NCBI RefSeq assembly: GCF_022807975.1
Contig: NZ_CP094358.1
Location: 1,674,001-1,738,000, forward strand
Direction of reading: 5' to 3'
Length of the DNA: 64,000 nucleotides
Origin: Abyssalbus ytuae
GTDB lineage: Bacteria; Bacteroidota; Bacteroidia; Flavobacteriales; Flavobacteriaceae
Part shown: positions 27,505 through 35,202 of the stretch, piece after piece
Numbering within the stretch: position 1 is the stretch's first letter
Layout of the letters: each line of letters begins with the position of its first letter
The notes under the pieces: generated by a model
What the model was told of the DNA's origin: nothing
Seen by the model: the letters and a program-made list of their open reading frames with translations, nothing else
The model's database searches: none
Translations under genes and position numbers: made by a program

Positions 27505-28739
27505 TGAAACTAAAAGGCTTATATATATTGTTTTTCTTTATCCTGATAAGTTTATCAGCAAAAATCATATATAATAATCCTGACAAAACCATAATACTTA
27601 AAACAAATAAAAAGATATTTATGGCAGGAAGTAACATTATGCTGGAGTTTGAAGGAGTTTCAGTATCAAACTACTTATTATATTGTTCAAATTCTTACTC
27701 AACCACCATACTGGAACCAGAACAAGGTGATAATCATATTACCTTTAAGCTACCCCCTCATATAAGTAACAAAACAGGAACCGTAAGCTGGAAATTGATA
27801 AATAAAGGTAAAACTATTAAAGAAAACATATTTAGAATTGAACCCAACCCGAACCACACTGTTATAGAATCTTATTTCGGACCAAGAAGCATTCTTGCGG
27901 GCGGCAATGATTTTTCCATGTTAGTGGTCATTCCATCCGACCACAACGACAATCCTGTTAAAGACAGTACTGAGGTAACCATACACTCCCAATTTTCAAC
28001 AGAAATAAAAACTGACTCGGTAACAACTAATAACCTCATTGCCTGGAAAAATATATTTTCATATGATAAATCCGGACGTATACTTGTAAGTTCCGTATGT
28101 AATGGTACTACCTCAAAAGAACTCACTACAGAAGTATATCCTCATACCCCCGAAAATTTTACTGTTTCTGTAGTCCGGTCACACAGCTATGCAGACGGAA
28201 ACCAATTAGCAGAATTTTCAACCTCTGTTATAAAAGACAGGTACGGAAATATTGTAAATGATGGCACCCATGTTGAATTTTACGTTAAGGATTCTTTCGG
28301 AAATATTTTAAAAACATACGGAAATACCATTGATGGGATCGCTAAAGCCAAAATGTTACATCCCGATCATAAAGAAAAATGGACAGTAAAAGCTTATATA
28401 GGGGGAATGGCCAACAGTAATGAAATAACACTGGATTTCCTTCCGGTTTTCAGCAGTTTTAAAGCAGAATTTAAAAATAATAACCATACTGTAATTGTGG
28501 GTCCGTTAACAAGTTTTATGAATCAATTATTACCCGATGGTTTTTTAGTTACCATACATATTTATTTACACAACGTACTTATTGAAACAAAAACCGGCTT
28601 GTCCGAAAACGGATTTGTCACCTTTAACATTTCTGAAGATTTATATGAAGAGAATTTTTATGACCTGACATTAAAATCCGGCGGAATAGAGCAGAAATAC
28701 AGAAAAAAATTATCACATGCATCAGAAGATAAATATTAA
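27504..28739 (+). CDS. Membrane-anchored Ig-like protein, uncharacterised
   Basis: 411 residues. The ATG overlaps the previous stop by one base (TAATG). An N-terminal hydrophobic segment (residues 5-21) is a signal or anchor, and the rest is beta-strand-rich with three to four Ig-like units. The third unit (residues 217-310) has the invasin/Big_1-like pattern with RSHSYADGNQLAEFSTSV, DRYGNIVNDGTHVEF and IDGIAKAKM. Such domains are usually structural or adhesive in the periplasm or at the cell surface. It may scaffold the polysaccharide machinery encoded around it; this rests on context alone. Confidence 0.7.
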   Translation: MKLKGLYILFFFILISLSAKIIYNNPDKTIILKTNKKIFMAGSNIMLEFEGVSVSNYLLYCSNSYSTTILEPEQGDNHITFKLPPHISNKTGTVSWKLINKGKTIKENIFRIEPNPNHTVIESYFGPRSILAGGNDFSMLVVIPSDHNDNPVKDSTEVTIHSQFSTEIKTDSVTTNNLIAWKNIFSYDKSGRILVSSVCNGTTSKELTTEVYPHTPENFTVSVVRSHSYADGNQLAEFSTSVIKDRYGNIVNDGTHVEFYVKDSFGNILKTYGNTIDGIAKAKMLHPDHKEKWTVKAYIGGMANSNEITLDFLPVFSSFKAEFKNNNHTVIVGPLTSFMNQLLPDGFLVTIHIYLHNVLIETKTGLSENGFVTFNISEDLYEENFYDLTLKSGGIEQKYRKKLSHASEDKY

Positions 28740-30267
28740 TATATACCGGGCCTTATTGCTACTGTCTTTTATACTGCTAAATATATTAATAGTATATGGC
28801 ATAAGTTCCGTTTTAAGTTATCTTAATACCGGTGCCGACAGATCGGCTATGCTTCACCTGCCTTCAGAAGGCTCCAATATTTATTTACCGGAAGTTTTAT
28901 GGGGTTCTCTTGAGAATCCCGGAAGGGAAATAGAGAAAGAGACTTTAAAAAAACTTGAAAAAGACTATCTGAACGCATGGTATGTAAAAAACATAGCTTA
29001 CCAGAATAATAATTTGTACGGAATTAAAGATTACTATACCGATAGTGCCCAAACCAATATTAAAAAAACTGTAGAATTCAATAAAAAAAACAACATCTTT
29101 TTAGAGAGTACTACATTAAGACATCATCCTATATTAAACTTCTACAGCGCCGATGGCCAGCTTGCAGAATTTACCGATGAAAACGTAGAAGAGTACCACA
29201 AACTCTATAAAAACAATCAGGTGATTTTTGAAACTACCCAAACATCTACCTATAAAGTACTTATGTTGTTGGAAGATGGTTTTTGGAGGATAAGGCATAT
29301 GGTTAAACAAGAACCCACCGCTAAAACAGACTCTGTACAGGCAATTCCATATGCAAGGGTAAAAAACAATTCAATTTTTATAAATGATGAAGAATATAAT
29401 ATAAAAGGGATAAACTATTATCCTCAAGAAACACCCTGGAATACATTTGGAAACAATTTTAATATACAAGTACTGGAAAAAGATTTTGAACTTATAAGAT
29501 CAGCCGGATTAAATACAATAAGGATTTTTATACAATACGATGATTTTGGAAAAGCAAACGTAGCTCAAAACAAACTACAAAAACTCAAAAAAGTCCTGGA
29601 TATTGCTGAAAAAAATTCCTTAAAAGTAATTGTAACCCTATTTGATTTTTATGGAGACTACTCAATAAACAACTGGACACTTACACACAGGCATGCCAAA
29701 AAAATAGTTTCAGAATTTAAAGATCATAAAGCAATCCTCGCATGGGATATTAAAAATGAACCCGATCTTGATTTTGAGAACCGTGGGAAACAAAATGTTT
29801 TAAAATGGCTTGAATTTATAATTAAAGAGGTTAAAAGGCAGGATTCTAATCATCTTGTAACCATAGGGTGGTCATCAACAAAAGCTGCATTATACCTAAA
29901 AGAGAAAGTAGATTATGTATCCTTTCATTATTATTTGAACGATTTTGAAGAGGATTATTCTTCACTAAAGAACCAGGTTCCAAATAAGCCATTGGTTTTG
30001 GAAGAATTCGGAATTTCTTCTTATAAAGGTATTTGGAGTCCTTTTGGAAAATCTAAAAAACAGCAAGCTGAATATCATCAAACGATGCAGGCAATATTTA
30101 AAAAACGTAATATAGCTTATTTATCATGGACATTATATGATTTTGAAAACATACCTCCAAGTGTTGTGGGAAACCTTCCCTGGAGAAAAAACAAACAAAA
30201 GCACTTTGGGTTTATTGATAAAAACGGAAATAAAAAACCTTCGTTTTTATATATCTCCGGTCAATAA
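28717..30267 (+). CDS. Membrane-anchored GH5-like glycoside hydrolase
   Basis: 516 residues, overlapping the previous gene by 23 bp. An N-terminal helix (about 11-35) anchors it. Residues 65-205 form an alpha/beta domain ending in DGFWRIRHM, similar in style to NTF2-like domains. A TIM-barrel of the cellulase clan follows: INGKGINYYP-like entry (IKGINYYPQETPW), GLNTIRIFI, the acid/base Glu348 in WDIKNEPD, YVSFHYY, and nucleophile candidates Glu429/Glu430 in VLEEFGIS. It could trim or release a glycan in the periplasm, as hydrolases in exopolysaccharide operons do. Substrate unknown. The 3' end overlaps the convergent GT4 gene by 21 bp. Confidence 0.82.
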   Translation: MHQKININIYRALLLLSFILLNILIVYGISSVLSYLNTGADRSAMLHLPSEGSNIYLPEVLWGSLENPGREIEKETLKKLEKDYLNAWYVKNIAYQNNNLYGIKDYYTDSAQTNIKKTVEFNKKNNIFLESTTLRHHPILNFYSADGQLAEFTDENVEEYHKLYKNNQVIFETTQTSTYKVLMLLEDGFWRIRHMVKQEPTAKTDSVQAIPYARVKNNSIFINDEEYNIKGINYYPQETPWNTFGNNFNIQVLEKDFELIRSAGLNTIRIFIQYDDFGKANVAQNKLQKLKKVLDIAEKNSLKVIVTLFDFYGDYSINNWTLTHRHAKKIVSEFKDHKAILAWDIKNEPDLDFENRGKQNVLKWLEFIIKEVKRQDSNHLVTIGWSSTKAALYLKEKVDYVSFHYYLNDFEEDYSSLKNQVPNKPLVLEEFGISSYKGIWSPFGKSKKQQAEYHQTMQAIFKKRNIAYLSWTLYDFENIPPSVVGNLPWRKNKQKHFGFIDKNGNKKPSFLYISGQ

Positions 30268-31464
30268 CTCAGTATCTGCCGACACTTGTTTTTGTTGTTT
30301 TATTGTTTCAAAATGATCTAAATACATATCTGTTATTTTTTCCATGGGCAATGAAGTAGCTGCTTTGTAGTTTGCCCTGGATAATTCTAACCGGTACTCA
30401 TCATTTAAAACTATTTTTTTTATGGCTTTAGCAAGAGAACTAACATTTTCCGGCTTAAAAAATTCTCCTCTGTATCCTTCATCTCTTACCAGTTCCGAAA
30501 GATCTCCCAAATCAGGCATGATTACTGCTTTCCCATAGCCTCCAGCCTGATGTAAAACTCCCGAACTTCCTGTAGTTGATGAATACGGAAATACCACTAC
30601 GGCACTTTCGTTAAAAATTCGGGGTACGTCTGCTTCATCTACATATCCTGTAAAAGTTATACCTTGCACATGGGCATAATTTTCTTTTACTTCTTCCAAA
30701 TATCCGGGCGTATTCGGATTATCGGTTCCGGCAATGACAATTTCAAGCGGCTCTTTTACAGTTTGCCTTACCAGTTCTACCGCTTCAATCATTACCTCCA
30801 CTTTTTTATAAGAACCGAATTTTCCAAAAGCCATGATCTTTTTGGGGCCTGCAGGTAAATTATAATCTGGTTGCGGGGGAGTTTCAAAAGTTCCGTGAGG
30901 TACTAAAACTACATTTTTTGCCGCATATTTTTTTTCTAACGTTCGTACATATTTGTGTATGGTAACAGCAAGCATATCTGCTGAAAGCAAAAACCTGGTA
31001 AGAGTACTGCCTATTATATCGTAAAATTTTTGCAACATTTTATTTTGAGTAATACCGGCATTTCCCAAATCAACCTCTTCTAAAATATTATGAAGCAAAA
31101 CAATTGTAGGAATTTTTTTGATTTTAAAAACCATAGGCAACATTAAGCCTAAAGCAGCCGGTATTTTTTTGTCTCCGAATTTTAAAAACTGCAGGTTAAA
31201 AAGGATAGCATCAGGGTTGGTTTGTTTTACAATATTGTAAATACTGAAAAAATTTTTGTAGCTGTTAAACGACCAGCATTGTTTAACGGTTATTTTACAT
31301 CCGCTTTCGGTATAGTCCAAATTTTTATCTTCAACAGTTTTATCTGTTATAAGTATAATTTCTTTTACTTTTTCCTTTAATCTGAAATGCCTGACTAAAT
31401 GATAGCCATATTCATTTAATGTTACTTTACTGGGAGGAAAGGCTGTCACTATGGCTAACTTCAT
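30247..31464 (-). CDS. GT4-family glycosyltransferase
   Basis: 405 residues with two Rossmann-like halves and no membrane helix of its own. The N-terminus MKLAIVTAFPPSKVTLNEYGYH and the C-terminal donor site (KIMAFGKFGSYKKVE; VVFPYSSTTGSSGVLHQAGGYGKAVI) match GT4 retaining transferases, which use nucleotide sugars on the cytoplasmic face. It lies 97 bp downstream of the flippase gene on the same strand, but that gap contains a LytTR-type site and a -7 element, so it has its own promoter. Donor and acceptor sugars unknown. Confidence 0.88.
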   Translation of the reverse strand: MKLAIVTAFPPSKVTLNEYGYHLVRHFRLKEKVKEIILITDKTVEDKNLDYTESGCKITVKQCWSFNSYKNFFSIYNIVKQTNPDAILFNLQFLKFGDKKIPAALGLMLPMVFKIKKIPTIVLLHNILEEVDLGNAGITQNKMLQKFYDIIGSTLTRFLLSADMLAVTIHKYVRTLEKKYAAKNVVLVPHGTFETPPQPDYNLPAGPKKIMAFGKFGSYKKVEVMIEAVELVRQTVKEPLEIVIAGTDNPNTPGYLEEVKENYAHVQGITFTGYVDEADVPRIFNESAVVVFPYSSTTGSSGVLHQAGGYGKAVIMPDLGDLSELVRDEGYRGEFFKPENVSSLAKAIKKIVLNDEYRLELSRANYKAATSLPMEKITDMYLDHFETIKQQKQVSADTELLTGDI

Positions 31465-31491
31465 GTCGGTAGTATTTTAATTGTTATATAA

Positions 31492-31561
31492 CAAATATCA
31501 CTGTTTGTTTACTTTAGTATCATTTAACTTCGATAATGAAACTTTTACTGTAGGTGAATGG
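31492..31561 (-). promoter_or_regulatory. LytTR-type direct repeat, site 3, with -7 element for the GT4 gene
   Basis: TCGATAATGAA (31530-31540, weak half) and TAGGTGAATGG (31551-31561), 21-bp period. GATATTTG (31499-31492, minus) matches TAnnTTTG in five of six positions, with 30 bp between it and the repeat. The same arrangement recurs at site 4. Confidence 0.6.
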
Positions 31562-32815
31562 TTATGAATGCATGTTTAGCCGGTTTTTTAAAATATATAA
31601 TGCAAAAAATACTAATTGAACTATAAATAAAACAGCCATGGCTATTATTTGCATAACCACTACCTGCTCCAAACTCTCATGAAAAAATATTATTAAAACT
31701 ATTTGGCCCAATCCGGTTAACCCTGATAAAATAACAGGTATGTATTGATCCAGAGAAAGAAAATAATAAGCAAACACATTTGATATTGCAAAAATTGATG
31801 TGGCTAGAGCATATTTCCAAAGTAATGGAGATACAGAAAGGTAAGCTTCTCCAAACATTGTTTTAATAACAAATTCCGGAAACAAAAAAGTTACAAAAAC
31901 TATAATAGCCGAAAGGGCAGAAATGTATAGTACGTACTTAAGCATTACAGCAGTATGTTTTTTTCCTTCTTTATGTAATTTTACTACAGTTGGCAATAAA
32001 ATCATTACAAACATCCATGCAACAAAATACACTACTCTGCCAATAAGAGCCAAAGATGCATATAAACCCGCCTCATAATTTTCAAAATAATGCTTAACCA
32101 GTAAAATATCACTGTTATTAATAATTATTTGTGTAAACTCATAAAAAGCCGTGAGCACTATAAATTTTAGAACCAACTTTCTTTCTCCCGCTTCTAATGG
32201 TGAATCGGTAAAAGAATCTTTCTTCATTTTAAAAGGAATAAGTCCGAACACAAATGAAATTAATATCCCTGCCGATACTAACACCGATGATTGTACTTGT
32301 AATGTGTATAATAAAATCAGGGTTATAATTAACCTGCTTAACATTTCACTTTGATACGTAATGGATAACTGATCAAATTCTTTTTGGCCTTGAAAAACCC
32401 CTCTGTTTATACTCATTAAAAAATAAATAGGAACACCTATCCCAAAAATCACAAACATTTTTGAAGAACTCGTATTAAAAATCAGTTGCAAGTGTTTGGA
32501 AAAAACAATAATTGATATTCCAATAAGAACCCCGACAATAATGGCATGTTTAGATATAAAACCAATAAAACTTTTAAATACCTCATGGTCAAAAATCACA
32601 ACATATTTAGCAGTAACAAGCTGAAAAGTCATGGCTATAAAGGATAATACCAATAAAAAAGTTATGAGTATGGCGGCATCTGCAAACTCTTTCGGCCCTA
32701 ATATTCTTCCTAACCCAAGGTTATATAAATAATTACCGGCGTTTACCAATAATGTGCTTATCATAAATACTCTTTCGGGGGATAAATACTTAAACATCAT
32801 AACATCTATTTTCAT
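31562..32815 (-). CDS. Wzx/PST-type oligosaccharide flippase family protein
   Basis: 417 residues with about twelve transmembrane helices across the whole length and few charged loops, as in polysaccharide transporters of the MATE/MOP superfamily. Motifs such as GLGRILGPKEFADAAILITF near the N-terminus and the central NNSDILLVKHYF (about residues 230-241) are characteristic. It would move lipid-linked sugar units or polymer across the inner membrane. Its neighbours, a GT4 enzyme and an outer-membrane TPR-barrel protein, echo the PelF-PelG-PelB set of the Pel system, though no orthology is shown. Confidence 0.88.
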   Translation of the reverse strand: MKIDVMMFKYLSPERVFMISTLLVNAGNYLYNLGLGRILGPKEFADAAILITFLLVLSFIAMTFQLVTAKYVVIFDHEVFKSFIGFISKHAIIVGVLIGISIIVFSKHLQLIFNTSSSKMFVIFGIGVPIYFLMSINRGVFQGQKEFDQLSITYQSEMLSRLIITLILLYTLQVQSSVLVSAGILISFVFGLIPFKMKKDSFTDSPLEAGERKLVLKFIVLTAFYEFTQIIINNSDILLVKHYFENYEAGLYASLALIGRVVYFVAWMFVMILLPTVVKLHKEGKKHTAVMLKYVLYISALSAIIVFVTFLFPEFVIKTMFGEAYLSVSPLLWKYALATSIFAISNVFAYYFLSLDQYIPVILSGLTGLGQIVLIIFFHESLEQVVVMQIIAMAVLFIVQLVFFALYILKNRLNMHS

Positions 32816-32838
32816 ATTCTTTTAACTATAATGTGGTA

Positions 32839-32908
32839 CAAATATCTTTTTCAATTCATCTAACTGCCTTTATATTTCGATTAATAACCAATTGCTTTAG
32901 GTGAATGA
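32839..32908. promoter_or_regulatory. LytTR-type direct repeat, site 4, between divergent flippase and TPR-barrel genes
   Basis: TCGATTAATAA (32877-32887) and TAGGTGAATGA (32898-32908), 21-bp period. GATATTTG (32846-32839, minus) is identical to the element at site 3 and lies at the same 30-bp distance. A further reversed half-site TAGATGAATTG occurs at 32862-32852 (minus). Confidence 0.65.
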
Positions 32909-32961
32909 TTGTAAGAATATGCTTAACTTGTTATTCGACACAATTTGAAACAAAAACTATA

Positions 32962-35028
32962 ATGAAAGAGGTTTTTTTAAGCTACATATTTGTTATTTCA
33001 GGACTAACCATTTGTGTTTCCCAGGCAAACATGCAAGAGGGTTTTAATTATCTGGAAACCGGACAATACGATAAAGCAGAGATGTATTTTGAAAATATTT
33101 TGGAACAATTTCCTTCTGATAAAACTGCACAATTGTGTTATGGAAGGGCTGTAGGTTTAAACGGCAATTCTGAAAAGGCTGTTTCAATTTTCACTTCAAT
33201 GCTATACAATTATCCCAACGATTATGAGATAAAGCTTAATTATGCCGAATCTTTATTATGGAACAAACAGTATGATAAAGCAAAAAATTTTTATCGCGAT
33301 TTAGTTGAGGAAAAACCAGACAGCTTTTCTGCCCTTTTGGGCTATGCGAATACATTCTCTAATCTTAAAGAATATAATAATGCTATTGATTATATAAATA
33401 AAGCTTTAAAAATACAACCCGAAAACAAAAATGCATTACTTTCTAAAAAATATATAAGATTGGGATATGCCTACCAATTACAACAAAAAGAACAATATGA
33501 TAAGGCTATAGCAGTGCTTAATGAAAATTTAAAAGATTTTCCCCAGGATAGTGATATACTTAAAAATAAGGCTAATTTATATTTAATAATGGGCAAATAT
33601 GACGATGCTCAACAAACCTATTTACAACTTGCCACTAATCAAAAAGATTCTATTGCAGCCCTAAACGGCTTATCATTGGTGATGCATTTGAAAAACAAAG
33701 ACAGGATTGCTTTAAAAAAAGCTTTTAAGGCTAAAGCAAAGGTGAATGAAATAAAGGACTCTTCTCTTATATTTCCTGCCTATGAAAGATATATTCAGGC
33801 TCTTATATGGAATAAAAAATTTAAACCTGCTGAAAAGGAAATAAGCTCTATGTCAAAACATTATCCAAACAAAAATCAGGTATTGGCTTTAAAAGCTACT
33901 TTAGAAATGTATCGAAACAATTTTAATATCAGTATAAAAAATTATGAAGAAATTTTAAAAAATGACCCTAACTCATTTGATGGAAATCTTGGAATTGCCA
34001 ATGCTTATTTTGCAAATGGAAATGATAAAAAAGCTTACACCGCTGTTTTTAAAACTCTAAAAGTATTCCCAAATCAAAAAGATGCAATGAATTTCTTAAA
34101 AAAGTTAAATGCTGAATTTATCCCATATATTGAAGAAAAATTGACACATACTTTTGATAATGGGGATAATCTCGCCTATGCAGCTCAAACTGATATTGTC
34201 TTTTCTTTAAACACAAAATTTAAAATATTTGCTAATTATAAATACAGAAAGACCGAAAATACCATTACCAAAAACAATGGCAAATCAAATGATCTTTCAA
34301 CGGGCATACAGTATAAATTACATCCGAAAATTATTTTTAACAGCTCTTTAGGAATAACTTCGGCTACCTCGTTTTCTAACACTTATACCCAACTTCTCGC
34401 AAATAGTTTTTTTAAGATGAAACTATTAAAGCTGCAAGACCTGGAAGCAGGTTACAAAAGAGAAATTCAAAATTTTAATGCTGATCTTTTAGACAAAGAA
34501 ATTGTTGCCAACCATTATTATATTAATCACAACATCAGTTCAAATTTTAATCTTGGATTATTTACACAATATTTTTATACCTCTCAAAATGATGATAACC
34601 GCCGACATTTACTTTTTACATCTTTATATTACAATTTATTAAACAAACCAGTTCTTAAGGCGGGGGTAAACTACCAGTATATAAGTTTTAAAAAACAACT
34701 TCCGGAAATTTATTTTAGTCCAGAAAAATTTAATGCCGTTGAACTTTTTACCGACTTTCTTAAAGACGAAAAAATAACAAACATAAAAAGTTTGTTTTAT
34801 AATTTAAGCGGGGCCATAGGATATCAGTTCATAGAAAATAACAAGAAACAATCTACCTATCGTTTACAGGCTAAATTAGGGTATAAATTTTCTGATAGGT
34901 TAATGGCAAACTTTTTTGGCCAACATACTAATATAGCTTCTGCCACTGCAGCCGGATTTACATTTACCGAGATAGGCTTAAGAGTAAAGTGGTATTTATT
35001 TAAAAAACCGATATTCCGTATAAAATAG
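32962..35028 (+). CDS. TPR-repeat outer-membrane beta-barrel protein (YaiO/PelB-like)
   Basis: 688 residues from the ATG at 32962, chosen for its signal peptide (MKEVFLSYIFVISGLTICVSQ). Residues about 25-390 are tandem TPR repeats (for example YLETGQYDKAEMYFENIL, ALLGYANTFSNLKEYNNAIDYI). From about 410 the sequence switches to alternating aromatic strands ending FGQHTN, FTEIGLRVKWYLF, a C-terminal beta-barrel. TPR-plus-porin proteins such as PelB, PgaA, BcsC and the YaiO family guide polysaccharide export. That role fits the adjacent flippase and GT4 genes. It is divergent from the flippase. Confidence 0.85.
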   Translation: MKEVFLSYIFVISGLTICVSQANMQEGFNYLETGQYDKAEMYFENILEQFPSDKTAQLCYGRAVGLNGNSEKAVSIFTSMLYNYPNDYEIKLNYAESLLWNKQYDKAKNFYRDLVEEKPDSFSALLGYANTFSNLKEYNNAIDYINKALKIQPENKNALLSKKYIRLGYAYQLQQKEQYDKAIAVLNENLKDFPQDSDILKNKANLYLIMGKYDDAQQTYLQLATNQKDSIAALNGLSLVMHLKNKDRIALKKAFKAKAKVNEIKDSSLIFPAYERYIQALIWNKKFKPAEKEISSMSKHYPNKNQVLALKATLEMYRNNFNISIKNYEEILKNDPNSFDGNLGIANAYFANGNDKKAYTAVFKTLKVFPNQKDAMNFLKKLNAEFIPYIEEKLTHTFDNGDNLAYAAQTDIVFSLNTKFKIFANYKYRKTENTITKNNGKSNDLSTGIQYKLHPKIIFNSSLGITSATSFSNTYTQLLANSFFKMKLLKLQDLEAGYKREIQNFNADLLDKEIVANHYYINHNISSNFNLGLFTQYFYTSQNDDNRRHLLFTSLYYNLLNKPVLKAGVNYQYISFKKQLPEIYFSPEKFNAVELFTDFLKDEKITNIKSLFYNLSGAIGYQFIENNKKQSTYRLQAKLGYKFSDRLMANFFGQHTNIASATAAGFTFTEIGLRVKWYLFKKPIFRIK

Positions 35029-35151
35029 AAAAGCTTCGTTATTAAAATTATCTGTAATTTCTCATAAAATCTTATTTTATTGTTTGGCTTCATCATTCCA
35101 GATAAACTTTCTAATATAGAAACAAGAAAATATTTATCCCTTAAAAAAAGT

Positions 35152-35178
35152 AAAAGCAGAGACAAAATCCCTGCTTTT
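35152..35178. terminator. Terminator between convergent genes
   Basis: AAAAGCAG / CTGCTTTT stem (35152-35159 with 35171-35178), bounded by an A-run and T4. It lies between the TPR-barrel and DUF4114 genes and can serve both strands. Confidence 0.7.
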
Positions 35179-35202
35179 CTAATCCATATATGGAAAACCT
35201 GC

